Shown: positions 7,995 through 17,262 of the stretch, one piece after another | How the letters are laid out: every line of letters starts with the position of its first letter | How positions within the stretch are numbered: the stretch's first letter is position 1 | Assembly: GCA_031292525.1 (NCBI GenBank) | Contig: JARLGY010000045.1 | Span: forward strand, 248,001-312,000 | Direction of reading: 5' to 3' | Origin: Flavipsychrobacter sp. | GTDB lineage: Bacteria > Bacteroidota > Bacteroidia > Chitinophagales > Chitinophagaceae | DNA: 64,000 nt | Notes under the pieces: generated by a model | What the model was told of the DNA's origin: nothing | Seen by the model: the letters and a program-made list of their open reading frames with translations, nothing else | Databases searched by the model: none | Made by a program: the position numbers and the translations under genes

Positions 7995-9254
7995 TTATTT
8001 TCCTGCCATATATTTTTTTGCTTCTATGCTTAGCGTAGCATGTGGCACTGCACGTAAACGTGCTTTATCTATCAGCTTACCTGTTACACGGCAAATACCA
8101 TAGGTTTTGTTCTCTATACGTATCATCGCTTTTTCCAGGTGATTAATGAACTGTATCTGGCGGCTCGCAAGCTGGGCAAGTTGTTCACGCTCCATAGCGC
8201 CACTGCCATCTTCCATATTCATATAGCGATTTTCAGTATCTTCCGTACCGGCTTCATCCTTACGGGTTATAAGACCTTGGAGGTACATCAGCTCTTTGCG
8301 GGCACTTTCCAGCCTGCTCGTTATAAGTTCCCTGAATTCAGTCAGTTCCTCATCACTGTACCTATAAACGGGGCCTTGCTGCTGTACTGGTTCGTCAAGT
8401 ATAGAACGGTTAAAGTCAGGCTGATAGTTGATCATGGTACGGCTTTCATTATTGCCGGCACTTTTACTTTCCACGCGACGATGTGCTACTATTATATTAG
8501 GTTTCTTCTCTTCACGCATCATTCTCGATGTTGCTGAAGCAGGAATAGGCGCGGGGGCCGGACGACCAGTAACAGATGTAGTTATTGTTTTTATGGGCGC
8601 TTTTACTATCTTCTTACCAGATGCAGTACGCGCAGCCGGTTTTGATTTCTTAGGATCAGGTGGTGGAGGCGGTGGTGTTAGCGTTTTTTTGGCAACAGGT
8701 GCAGCAGCTTTTACAGGTTCTGCTGCCTTCACTGGAACCGCTTTTTTTACAGGCTCAGCCTTAGGTGCAGGTGCAGCGGCTTTGGGGGCCGGTTTAGGAG
8801 CCGCAACTACTTTTTTTACTACTTTGGTTTCTGCCACTTTTTTTGCAGGCGCAGCTTTGCTGGCCGGAGCGGCTTTTTTTGCAGGTGTTTTAGATGTTGT
8901 CGTATTCTTCACCGGAGATGGATTTTTTTTTGCTTGTTTGGAAACAGGCTTAGGCTGTGCCTTTTTAACGGCCACGGCTTTTACCTCTATTTTTGCTTTT
9001 GCACCTTTTTTTGCAGGTGCTGCTTTTGAACTTCCCTTTGCTACTGCAATTGCCTTTTTAGCTGGGGCCGCTTTTTTTATACTCTTAATCGCTATTGCTT
9101 TCTTGGCAGGAGCAACTTTTTTAGCTGGTACCGAAGCCTTTTTAGCTGGGGCAGCTACTACTTTCTTGGCAGGGGCAGTTGCTTTTTTAGTTGCAGGTGC
9201 TGTAGGTTTTACACTTTTTACTGCCTTAGCAGCCACTTTCTTTTTAGTAGCCAT
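7995..9254 (-). CDS. DksA/TraR-like protein with histone-H1-like Lys-Ala-Pro tail
   Basis: A 419-residue fusion. Residues 1 to about 250 are a low-complexity basic region of AKK, APAKK and KAAP units, like histone H1 tails. From about 298 to the end it is a DksA/TraR domain: YSDEELTEFRELITSRLESA coiled coil, an acidic tip (NMEDGSGAMERE), then TYGICRVTGKLIDKARLRAV. DksA proteins enter the RNA polymerase secondary channel and tune initiation. The four zinc Cys are reduced to one (C in GIC), so zinc is probably not bound. It lies 13 bases downstream of ileS and is very likely cotranscribed with it. A basic tail could bind DNA (inference). Confidence 0.85.
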   Translation of the reverse strand: MATKKKVAAKAVKSVKPTAPATKKATAPAKKVVAAPAKKASVPAKKVAPAKKAIAIKSIKKAAPAKKAIAVAKGSSKAAPAKKGAKAKIEVKAVAVKKAQPKPVSKQAKKNPSPVKNTTTSKTPAKKAAPASKAAPAKKVAETKVVKKVVAAPKPAPKAAAPAPKAEPVKKAVPVKAAEPVKAAAPVAKKTLTPPPPPPDPKKSKPAARTASGKKIVKAPIKTITTSVTGRPAPAPIPASATSRMMREEKKPNIIVAHRRVESKSAGNNESRTMINYQPDFNRSILDEPVQQQGPVYRYSDEELTEFRELITSRLESARKELMYLQGLITRKDEAGTEDTENRYMNMEDGSGAMEREQLAQLASRQIQFINHLEKAMIRIENKTYGICRVTGKLIDKARLRAVPHATLSIEAKKYMAGK

Positions 9255-9267
9255 AGCTCAAATAGCT

Positions 9268-12200
9268 TTAAGAGTTTTTAAATATGTGAACTTTCAGAGT
9301 CGCTTCGTTTATTTCAATGTCAACCCCATCATTAACATGAGGCATTAAATTGATGTTATCCGCTAAAATTTCGGCGCAAATATAATCGTTATAATTTATT
9401 ATAGCTGTTTTTAATGGCTCGTACTCTTCTATGTTCACTACTATCCGGTCTGTTAGTTCCAGTCCACTCTCTTTGCGTATGCGCTGTATTCGGTTTACCA
9501 GTTCGCGGGCATTGCCTTCGTCCTGCAATTCAGGTGTTACTGTCACATCCAGCGCTACCGTAAGTGTACCGCTGTTTGCTACTGCCCAACCTGGTATATC
9601 TTCTGCTATTATATCTACATCATCTGTTGTCAGCAACACCATGTCACCATATACCGACAAATTATACTGTTTTTCTTTTTCAAGCAATGTTATAGCATGC
9701 TGATCCATCAAGACTATCGCTGCTGCCACTGCTTTCATTTTTGCCCCCATACGGGCACCCAGCGACTTAAAGTTGGGTTTTAGCTTCTTTTTTATAAATC
9801 CTTCAGTATCTGCCAGGTATTCTATTTCCTTTACATTTACTTCACTCATTATAAGATCAGCTATCTTCTCTATTTGTTCCTGTACATGCTTATCTGCAAC
9901 AGGTATCAGTATTTTCTGCAGTGGCTGACGCACCTTTAGGTTCACCTTCTTACGTATAGACAGCACTAACGAGCACGTATCTTGCGCAAGCTGCATACGT
10001 TCTTCCAGATCTTTATCTATACAGCTGCTGTCTGCAACCGGGAAATCACACAGATGTATCGATGTACTTGTGTTACGTTTGGTAACGGCATTCAGGTTGT
10101 TATACATCCAATCGGCAAAGAACGGCGCTATCGGGGCCATAAGCAGGCTCAATGTTTCCAGGCATTGATACAATGTCTGGTAGGCGCATATCTTGTCAAA
10201 TTCGTATTCACCTTTCCAAAACCGGCGGCGGCACAAACGTACATACCAGTTACTCAGCTGTTCATCCAGGAAGTACTCCATAGCCCTGCCTGCCTGTGTG
10301 GGTTCAAAGTCATCCAGGTAAGTAGTAACATCAGCAACAAGGCTTTGCAGCGATGAAAGTATCCAACGGTCTATTTCAGGCCGCTGTGCTACGGGTATGT
10401 ATTTCTCTTTAAATGTAAAACTATCCACGTTTGCATACAGTGCAAAGAACTGGTATGTGTTGTATAGTGTACCAAAGTATTTGCGCTGCACTTCCCTTAT
10501 ACCTTCCACATCAAAACGCAGGCTATCCCACGGCGATGCATTGGTGATCAGGTACCAGCGTGTAGCATCGGCACTGTATTTTTCTATAGTGCTGAATGGG
10601 TCTATCACGTTGCCAACGCGTTTGCTCATCTTATTACCGTTCTTATCCAGCACCAGGCCGTTGGATACAACAGTTTTATAAGCCACATTATCAAACAACA
10701 TTACTCCAAGTGCATGCAGGGTATAGAACCAGCCTCTCGTCTGGTCCACACCTTCTGCTATAAAATCGGCAGGAAAATTCTTATGCAGATCATTTTTATG
10801 TTCAAAAGGATAATGCAACTGGGCATAAGGCATAGCGCCCGAGTCAAACCATACATCCACAAGATCAGGCTCACGGTGCATGGCTTTACCATGTGCAGAT
10901 GCAAGGACTATATTATCAACATAAGGTTTGTGCAAGTCAAGATTTTCCCTGGTTATATCCTGGTTGATGTTCAGTACTTTATTAGCATGGGTGGCTTCTT
11001 TTATTAGCTCATCTATGCTGCCTATGCACTTAGTTTCCGTACCATCTTCACTCACCCATACCGGTAGCGGTGTACCCCAGTAGCGGCTGCGGCTCAGATT
11101 CCAGTCCACCATATTCTCCAGCCAGTTACCAAAACGACCTTCACCGGTAGCTTTGGGCTTCCAGTTTATGGTCTTGTTCAGTTCTATCATCCTGTCCTTA
11201 ACTGCAGTGGTCCTTATGAACCATGCATCAAGCGGATAGTAGATGATCGGCTTATCAGTACGCCAGCAGTGCGGGTAAGTATGTTCATACTTTTCCACCT
11301 TAAATGCGCGGCCTTCTATTTTTAGTTTTACAGCTATATCAACGTCAACGTCTTTATAGTCTGCATCGTCTTTATAATTCTTTACATAACGACCGCTAAA
11401 CTCGCCCAGGTAGTCAATAAACTTACCTTGCTTATCCACCATCGTCAATATACCTATGTTATTCTTCTTACCAACCTTGTAGTCATCTGCACCAAATGCG
11501 GGAGCTGTATGTACTATACCGGTACCGTCTTCAGTAGTTACAAAGTCGCCGGTTATAACTCTCCAGGGGTCTCCTCCTGTTACTTCGCGCGTATTGCCTT
11601 CGTAGGGTAGCAGTTGCTTGTAACGCAATCCTTCCAGTTCTTTACCGGTATATGAGGCCAGTATCTTCCAGGGTTGTACTTTGCTTTCTGCAGTATAGAT
11701 ATTAAAATCACCTTCGGCAGCTTCTGGCTTAAAGTACTTATTTAATAAAGCTTTCGCCAGTATTACATTCGTAGGCTGGTGTGTATATGGATTGTAGGTT
11801 TGTACCAAAACATACTCTATGTTCGGCCCTACAGTCAGTCCAAGGTTAGATGGTAAAGTCCACGGTGTGGTGGTCCATGCCATAAAGAATACCTCCTTCC
11901 CCTTGCCTTCGTAAGGTGTACCCCACCATGCTTTAGCGGCAGTGTCCAATATGCTTACAGCCAGCTCGTTAGTACCACCATCCCAATCCAGGTTAGGTAA
12001 CAATTCAAACATAGCTACAACTGTAGTATCCTTCACATCTTTGTAAGTACCTGGCTGGTTCAGCTCATGGCTGCTCAACCCCGTACCTGCAGCGGGACTA
12101 TAAGGCTGTATGCTTACGCTTTTATACAGGAAATCTTTTTCGTGCAACTGTTTCAACGCCCACCAAAGCGTTTCTATATAGTCGTTATCAAAGGTAACAT

Positions 12201-12648
12201 AGGGCTTACCCATATCTACCCAATAACCCATTTTCTCGGTTATTTCCTCCCATTTGTCTTTATACCGCATTACCACTTCGCGGCACTTAGCATTGTAGTC
12301 AGCTACCGATATTTTTTTACCTATATCTTCCTTAGTAATGCCCAGTTCTTTTTCAACACCCAGTTCTATGGGCAAACCATGGGTATCCCAGCCAGCTTTA
12401 CGCTTTACTTGGTACCCTTGCATAGTTTTGTACCGGCAAATAAGGTCTTTTAGGGTACGGGATATAACGTGATGTATGCCAGGCATGCCATTGGCACTTG
12501 GAGGGCCTTCGTAAAAAACGAAAGGGGTTGCGCCTTCGCGCATATTAACACTTTGTTCAAAAGTTTTTTGATCCTTCCACCTCGCCAGGAAATCCTGCTC
12601 AATGGTTGGCATATGTAAACCTTTATGCTCTAAATACTTATCTGACAT
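9268..12648 (-). CDS. ileS: Isoleucyl-tRNA synthetase, long eukaryote-like form
   Basis: At 1126 residues it charges tRNA-Ile with isoleucine. The HIGH-class motif appears as GMPGIHHV near residue 57, the catalytic loop as NKMSKRVGN near 671, and the editing domain contains TTPWTLPSNLGLTV. Common bacterial IleRS is about 930 residues. This length, the KMSKR rather than KMSKS loop and the extended C-terminus fit the type 2 class, often less sensitive to mupirocin (family knowledge, not shown here). It begins an operon with the DksA-like gene. A -7 box, TAACTTTG, lies 28 bases upstream. The start MSDKYLEHKG is kept; MPTIEQ at residue 13 is a possible alternative. Confidence 0.97.
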   Translation of the reverse strand: MSDKYLEHKGLHMPTIEQDFLARWKDQKTFEQSVNMREGATPFVFYEGPPSANGMPGIHHVISRTLKDLICRYKTMQGYQVKRKAGWDTHGLPIELGVEKELGITKEDIGKKISVADYNAKCREVVMRYKDKWEEITEKMGYWVDMGKPYVTFDNDYIETLWWALKQLHEKDFLYKSVSIQPYSPAAGTGLSSHELNQPGTYKDVKDTTVVAMFELLPNLDWDGGTNELAVSILDTAAKAWWGTPYEGKGKEVFFMAWTTTPWTLPSNLGLTVGPNIEYVLVQTYNPYTHQPTNVILAKALLNKYFKPEAAEGDFNIYTAESKVQPWKILASYTGKELEGLRYKQLLPYEGNTREVTGGDPWRVITGDFVTTEDGTGIVHTAPAFGADDYKVGKKNNIGILTMVDKQGKFIDYLGEFSGRYVKNYKDDADYKDVDVDIAVKLKIEGRAFKVEKYEHTYPHCWRTDKPIIYYPLDAWFIRTTAVKDRMIELNKTINWKPKATGEGRFGNWLENMVDWNLSRSRYWGTPLPVWVSEDGTETKCIGSIDELIKEATHANKVLNINQDITRENLDLHKPYVDNIVLASAHGKAMHREPDLVDVWFDSGAMPYAQLHYPFEHKNDLHKNFPADFIAEGVDQTRGWFYTLHALGVMLFDNVAYKTVVSNGLVLDKNGNKMSKRVGNVIDPFSTIEKYSADATRWYLITNASPWDSLRFDVEGIREVQRKYFGTLYNTYQFFALYANVDSFTFKEKYIPVAQRPEIDRWILSSLQSLVADVTTYLDDFEPTQAGRAMEYFLDEQLSNWYVRLCRRRFWKGEYEFDKICAYQTLYQCLETLSLLMAPIAPFFADWMYNNLNAVTKRNTSTSIHLCDFPVADSSCIDKDLEERMQLAQDTCSLVLSIRKKVNLKVRQPLQKILIPVADKHVQEQIEKIADLIMSEVNVKEIEYLADTEGFIKKKLKPNFKSLGARMGAKMKAVAAAIVLMDQHAITLLEKEKQYNLSVYGDMVLLTTDDVDIIAEDIPGWAVANSGTLTVALDVTVTPELQDEGNARELVNRIQRIRKESGLELTDRIVVNIEEYEPLKTAIINYNDYICAEILADNINLMPHVNDGVDIEINEATLKVHIFKNS

Positions 12649-12676
12649 AGACTATGTCCAATCTAAAAATAAGGCG

Positions 12677-12684
12677 CAAAGTTA
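12677..12684 (-). promoter_or_regulatory. -7 box of ileS (TAACTTTG)
   Basis: Exact TAnnTTTG match on the minus strand, 28 bases upstream of the ileS ATG. Confidence 0.5.
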
Positions 12685-12851
12685 TGTAATAAATTTGATA
12701 TGATACGAACGATGTTTTAATAATGTGTCATACAATTATAATATTTATACCAAAATGACAGGAAAACGATTGAATAAAATACATATAATTATCTCGCATG
12801 CATTTTCGAGTTAAAGGCACAATTTTTACCACACAAATCCAAAAAGGAAAC

Positions 12852-13073
12852 ATGAGCCAGGCATTTGTAAAAGAGAGTGAGGAACAATGGTTGCACGATG
12901 TAGCGCCCACAATAAATGCTTTAACAATATACCTTACCCGCGAAAACAACGGGATTAGGGTTTATGAAAAGGACATTTACACAGATAGCAGCACAGGAAA
13001 AACAGTTTACAATATGAGTAATGGACTTTCCTACAGTTTAGATAAAGACAGTAAGTGGTTCATTATCAATTAA
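12852..13073 (+). CDS. Small hypothetical protein
   Basis: A 73-residue soluble protein beginning MSQAFVKESEEQW. It contains LTRENNGIRVYEKD and ends SLDKDSKWFIIN. The longer frame (to 12798) is rejected: the ATG at 12852 has a purine-rich AAAAAGGAAA just ahead. I do not recognise the family. The regular alternation of polar and hydrophobic residues fits a small beta-rich fold. It is divergent from ileS and lies 129 bases before mutS, with no visible terminator between them. Confidence 0.7.
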   Translation: MSQAFVKESEEQWLHDVAPTINALTIYLTRENNGIRVYEKDIYTDSSTGKTVYNMSNGLSYSLDKDSKWFIIN

Positions 13074-13186
13074 AGATTTACTGCCACCACCAATTCTGTA
13101 CAACTTTTCGTAAAATAAAATAGAAGGCGGTCTTAGTTATCCACAAGTGTCCAATAACCGGCTTTTAAAGGTTGTATCCTTTTTGT

Positions 13187-13194
13187 TAGGTTTG
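13187..13194 (+). promoter_or_regulatory. -7 box of mutS (TAGGTTTG)
   Basis: Exact TAnnTTTG match, 8 bases before the mutS ATG, so the leader would be only a few bases long. Confidence 0.5.
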
Positions 13195-13202
13195 TACCAG
13201 TT

Positions 13203-15818
13203 ATGGTACAGAAGGAACAGGTGGTAACACCGTTAATGAAACAACACCGCGATATCAAGGCCAAATATCCTGATGCGGTGTTGCTGTTCCGTGTGGGCGA
13301 CTTTTACGAGACCTTTGCTGAAGACGCCCTTATCGCGTCACGCGTGTTAGGCATCACCCTTACCAAGCGTTCAAATGGTGCTGCAAACTCTGTAGAGCTG
13401 GCGGGCTTTCCCCACCACTCGCTCGATACTTACCTTCACAAACTGGTAAAAGCAGGTTATCGTGTAGCCATATGCGACCAGCTTGAAGATCCTAAAACAG
13501 TAAAGGGAATTGTAAAACGTGGCGTTACTGAACTTGTAACTCCTGGCGTAGCAACCAGCGATAAACTGCTTGAAAACAAAACCAACAACTTCTTGGCAGC
13601 CATTTACATTGGTGAATCTGCATCAGGAGTTTCATTTCTTGATATTACAACCGGCGAGTTTTTTGTGGCCGAGGGCGATGTGGAATACATGGACAAGTTG
13701 CTGCAAAGCTTTCAGCCTTCAGAGATCATATTGTCCAAATCACAACAAAAGAAATTTAAAGAACTTTTTGATAATAAGACCTACACTTTCCAGTTAGATG
13801 AGTGGGTGTTCCAGGAACAATACACTTACGATATGCTGCTGGCGCACTTCCAAACTCAATCATTGAAAGGATTTGGTATTGAGGGCCTGAAGGCGGCAAC
13901 CATAGCTGCCGGTGCAGCCCTTCATTACCTGAAAGATACCGAGCACCCCAACCTGCAGCACATCAATAGCCTGCAGCGCATAGTGGCTAATGACTTTTTG
14001 TGGATGGATCGTTTTACCATTCGCAACCTGGAATTAGTAGGCAGTGCTGCCGAAAACGGGAACAACCTGCTCAATGCCATAGACCATACTTGCACGCCAA
14101 TGGGGGCACGCTTGCTCAAGCGTTGGTTACTCCTTCCCTTGTTCGATATGAATAAGATACAGCACCGGCTCGATCTTGTTGCGCATTTTATATTGGAGCA
14201 GGATATGAACAAATCGCTCACCCACCATATAAAACAGGTAGGCGATATTGAACGGCTTATTGGCAAAATACCGTTGAAAAAAGCCAATCCGCGCGAGGTA
14301 TCGCAGCTCGGTAAGGGCTTGCACTTTATAGAGCGCATGCGCGAAGAATGCATGGCGGGAAATGAAGAGGCCCTGTGCAACATGGTACGTCCATTGCAAC
14401 CCATGCAGGAGCTACAATTGCTGATAAGAAGCACCCTGGCTGATGACCTGCCCGCCATTGCAAACAAAGGCGGAATGATTCGCGAAGGAGTATCCGAAGA
14501 ATTAGATCATTTAAGGAATATCTCTCGCAATGGTAAAGATTACCTGTTGCAGATACAACAGAAAGAGGCGCAGCTTACCGGCATATCGTCTCTTAAAATT
14601 GCTTACAACAATGTATTTGGCTATTATCTGGAGGTAACACATACCCACAAGGACAAAGTACCGACAGAGTGGATACGCAAGCAAACCCTGGCAAACGCAG
14701 AACGTTACATAACGCCTGAATTAAAAGAATACGAAGAAAAAATACTGGGTGCCGAAGATCGCATTATGGTGCTTGAAATGAGTCTGTACCAGCAATTGCT
14801 CAGCGCCATAGAACCACACATATCTACCATACAGGCCAATGCGCATATCATAGCCCAGGTCGATTGCCTGCTGTGCTTTGCCAACAATGCACGCCAGTAC
14901 AACTATCACCGGCCTACAGTGGTGCAGGAAGCTGTGCTGGATATAAAGCAGGGCCGCCACCCGGTAATAGAACAGCAATTACCACCCGGCGAAAGCTATG
15001 TAGCTAACGATACCCTGCTGGATAAAGAAAAGCAGCAGATCATTATACTTACTGGTCCCAATATGAGTGGTAAGTCGGCATTACTGCGCCAGACAGCCAT
15101 AATAACGCTTATGGCGCACATGGGCAGTTTTGTACCGGCTACCAGCGCTACCATTGGCCTTACCGATAAAATATTTACCCGCGTAGGCGCATCAGATAAC
15201 CTGAGCGGTGGCGAGAGTACCTTCATGGTCGAAATGAATGAGACCGCCAGCATCATCAATAACCTCAGTGAGCGCAGCCTGGTCATACTGGACGAGATAG
15301 GTCGCGGTACCAGCACTTATGATGGTATAAGTATAGCCTGGTCTATTGTAGAGCACCTGCACGGCAGCCCCACGCGCCCTAAAACGTTGTTCGCTACCCA
15401 CTACCACGAACTGAACGAACTGGAACACCAGTTGCCACGTGTACACAATTACCACATCACACACAAAGAAGCAGGCAACAAGGTCATCTTCCTGCGCAAG
15501 CTTGAGCCCGGCGGCAGTCGCCACAGCTTTGGTATACAGGTAGCTCGCATGGCGGGCATGCCCCCTGCCCTGCTCGACCGTGCCAACCAGATACTTGCCT
15601 TGCTGGAAGAAAAGCATGGCGCTAACGAAAGCACTACGCAGCAGGTAAAAAAGATTCCACCTAAGCCACAGTACCAGCTCAATATTTTTGATGGCCTTAC
15701 CGAAGATCTGCGTCGTATACAGCAAGTACTGCAAACTACCGATGTGAACACACTTACTCCGGTTGAGGCGCTGCTAAGGCTAAACGAGCTGAAAGGCATT
15801 GTATCCCAATACAAATAA
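13203..15818 (+). CDS. mutS: DNA mismatch repair protein MutS
   Basis: An 871-residue mismatch sensor. The N-terminal mismatch-reading Phe-x-Glu is in VGDFYETF near residue 36. The ATPase has Walker A GPNMSGKS near 618, the ABC-type signature SGGESTF, Walker B LVILDEIGRGTSTYDG and the His switch in LFATHYHEL. The family binds mismatches as a clamp-forming dimer and normally recruits MutL, which is not in this window. Length and domain order are those of full MutS1 with clamp and C-terminal dimerisation helix. A -7 box directly before the ATG suggests a near-leaderless mRNA. Confidence 0.98.
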   Translation: MVQKEQVVTPLMKQHRDIKAKYPDAVLLFRVGDFYETFAEDALIASRVLGITLTKRSNGAANSVELAGFPHHSLDTYLHKLVKAGYRVAICDQLEDPKTVKGIVKRGVTELVTPGVATSDKLLENKTNNFLAAIYIGESASGVSFLDITTGEFFVAEGDVEYMDKLLQSFQPSEIILSKSQQKKFKELFDNKTYTFQLDEWVFQEQYTYDMLLAHFQTQSLKGFGIEGLKAATIAAGAALHYLKDTEHPNLQHINSLQRIVANDFLWMDRFTIRNLELVGSAAENGNNLLNAIDHTCTPMGARLLKRWLLLPLFDMNKIQHRLDLVAHFILEQDMNKSLTHHIKQVGDIERLIGKIPLKKANPREVSQLGKGLHFIERMREECMAGNEEALCNMVRPLQPMQELQLLIRSTLADDLPAIANKGGMIREGVSEELDHLRNISRNGKDYLLQIQQKEAQLTGISSLKIAYNNVFGYYLEVTHTHKDKVPTEWIRKQTLANAERYITPELKEYEEKILGAEDRIMVLEMSLYQQLLSAIEPHISTIQANAHIIAQVDCLLCFANNARQYNYHRPTVVQEAVLDIKQGRHPVIEQQLPPGESYVANDTLLDKEKQQIIILTGPNMSGKSALLRQTAIITLMAHMGSFVPATSATIGLTDKIFTRVGASDNLSGGESTFMVEMNETASIINNLSERSLVILDEIGRGTSTYDGISIAWSIVEHLHGSPTRPKTLFATHYHELNELEHQLPRVHNYHITHKEAGNKVIFLRKLEPGGSRHSFGIQVARMAGMPPALLDRANQILALLEEKHGANESTTQQVKKIPPKPQYQLNIFDGLTEDLRRIQQVLQTTDVNTLTPVEALLRLNELKGIVSQYK

Positions 15819-15882
15819 GGTAAGTCATCATTGCCAATGTATTGCCAAATCTTAATGAAACATTCACACGCCCGATAACTAT

Positions 15883-15890
15883 TATCTTTA
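15883..15890 (+). promoter_or_regulatory. Near-consensus -7 box of the YdcF-like gene (TATCTTTA)
   Basis: One mismatch from TAnnTTTG (last base A), 36 bases upstream of the ATG at 15927. Confidence 0.3.
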
Positions 15891-15926
15891 TACCTTACTT
15901 CGCAATCTATAATAATTTAAAAAAAA

Positions 15927-16616
15927 TTGAAGAAGAGCCACGCACGCACCCTTTCCGCCACATCTATGGGTGTGTTCCTGGCGTACCTTATATACCGCAT
16001 CACACCACACCGTACCACCCAGCTCGCGCTCGATAGGGTGAAAGACATTGCCCCTCTCGATGCTATTATAGTGCCCGGTGTACCCTTCGATGGCAAGAAA
16101 TGGCATGCCGTAATGCAGGCCCGGGTTATGTGGTCGGTCATACTATACCGCAATGGTTATGCACGCAACATCATCTATTCCGGTGGTGCGGTGTACACCC
16201 CATATAAGGAGGGTATCGTTATGGGGTTATATGCTGAGAAACTCGGCATACCAAAAGAAAATATCATTTGCGATACCCGCGCCCGCCACAGCACCGAAAA
16301 TATTTATTACAGTTACAAGGAAGCGCAAAAAGCAGGTTTCAAAACAATTGGCATAGCTACCGATGTGTTTCAGAGCACCATGCTCCGGCCATTTACCATT
16401 CGTAAGTTCAGCAGCACCATTTACCACTTGCCCTTTACCCAGGATGCAATAGCGGCCTTCACTAATATCACCCCCGAAATAGACCCCACGCCTGCCTTTA
16501 CACCCGACTTTGTATCCATAGTTACCAAAGAGTCTTTGATCAAGCGACTGAAAGGAACACTGGGTGGTAATATGGACCTGGGTAAGTACCCAAAAGGCAA
16601 ACTGCCCCCATTATAG
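15927..16616 (+). CDS. YdcF/SanA/ElyC family (DUF218) protein
   Basis: A 229-residue protein with a short hydrophobic N-terminus (SMGVFLAYLIY, about 13-24) followed by a DUF218 alpha/beta domain. Diagnostic features are DAIIVPGVPFDG near 45-57, the RNIIYSGGAVYTPYKEG nucleotide-type loop, and RARHSTENIYYSYKEAQKAG near 117-136 (the conserved S/T-E-N). DUF218 proteins are linked to envelope polysaccharide or vancomycin tolerance in other bacteria; the substrate is unknown. It lies 108 bases after mutS with its own weak -7 box, so it is probably separate. Confidence 0.82.
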   Translation: MKKSHARTLSATSMGVFLAYLIYRITPHRTTQLALDRVKDIAPLDAIIVPGVPFDGKKWHAVMQARVMWSVILYRNGYARNIIYSGGAVYTPYKEGIVMGLYAEKLGIPKENIICDTRARHSTENIYYSYKEAQKAGFKTIGIATDVFQSTMLRPFTIRKFSSTIYHLPFTQDAIAAFTNITPEIDPTPAFTPDFVSIVTKESLIKRLKGTLGGNMDLGKYPKGKLPPL

Positions 16617-16730
16617 ATTATGATAAGTGTCACCCGTAATTATATATCCGGCTCATACACTTTATGTATCTTTCAGTAAATTCGTAATGCATTACGGCAC
16701 ACCTTTTATATCATTTCACAAAACGCAACC

Positions 16731-17177
16731 ATGAAAGACGAAAAAAAGAAAGAGGAATTCCCAGGTTATCCTCACTACCCTGCAAGCGACGATATAACCC
16801 ATGCCGGCAATAATACAGGCGAAGAATCTCTTGAAGAAGAAACCGATGAGCCCGGCAGCACTCCAGATGTGGCAGGTGATATAGATAATGATGCCGATAT
16901 AACCGCCGAAGACCTGAAAATACTCGGAGCCATAGAGAATGGAAGTACTGAAGATGATAATAATCTGCTTGAAGGTGAACTGGACGATACCGATGAAGAT
17001 GGCGATCCCCTAAACGAAAGCAGCACCCTAAGCCTCAGCGGCAGCGACCTGGACGTCCCAGGCAGCGAAGATGATGATGCAGATGAAGCTATGGGCGAAG
17101 AAGACGAAGAAAATAACTACTACAGTCTTGGCGGTGATAACCACGAGGGCCAGGAAGAAAATAATGGTGATCAGTAG
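16731..17177 (+). CDS. Very acidic low-complexity protein
   Basis: A 148-residue protein rich in Asp, Glu, Gly and Asn with almost no hydrophobic core, so probably disordered. The most ordered part is near the C-terminus: DLDVPGSEDDDADEAMGEED then ENNYYSLGGDNHE. I recall this last motif as recurring in Bacteroidota proteins of unknown function, but I cannot check that here. A short Lys-rich N-terminus (MKDEKKKEEFPGYPHYP) precedes it. No signal peptide. It is monocistronic, with a strong terminator 28 bases after the stop. A DNA-mimic, chaperone or cation-binding role is possible, but nothing in the sequence decides it. Confidence 0.75.
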   Translation: MKDEKKKEEFPGYPHYPASDDITHAGNNTGEESLEEETDEPGSTPDVAGDIDNDADITAEDLKILGAIENGSTEDDNNLLEGELDDTDEDGDPLNESSTLSLSGSDLDVPGSEDDDADEAMGEEDEENNYYSLGGDNHEGQEENNGDQ

Positions 17178-17204
17178 CTAACTAATAAATATCTATGTTT
17201 AAGG

Positions 17205-17228
17205 GCCCCGCGAATAGCGGGGCTTTTT
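17205..17228 (+). terminator. Terminator of the acidic-protein gene
   Basis: GCCCCGC (17205-17211) pairs with GCGGGGC (17217-17223), 5-base loop, then TTTTT. Confidence 0.9.
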
Positions 17229-17262
17229 ATATCTATTAAATTTCATAGTCTATACATTATTG

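Noticed and set aside
8428-9348. Long plus-strand open frame rich in Ala, Phe and Gly
   Set aside because: It is the complement of the Lys-Ala-Pro repeats of the DksA-like gene. Its composition mirrors those repeats and it has no promoter or family features.
13137-13145. Single DnaA box TTATCCACA upstream of mutS
   Set aside because: Isolated copy without further boxes or AT-rich unwinding region nearby.
13925-14467. Minus-strand frame in mutS
   Set aside because: Cys/Ser/Arg-rich shadow of the mutS coding strand.
15842-16036. Short plus frame before the YdcF-like gene
   Set aside because: Overlaps the real gene in another frame, repetitive His/Thr/Pro composition.
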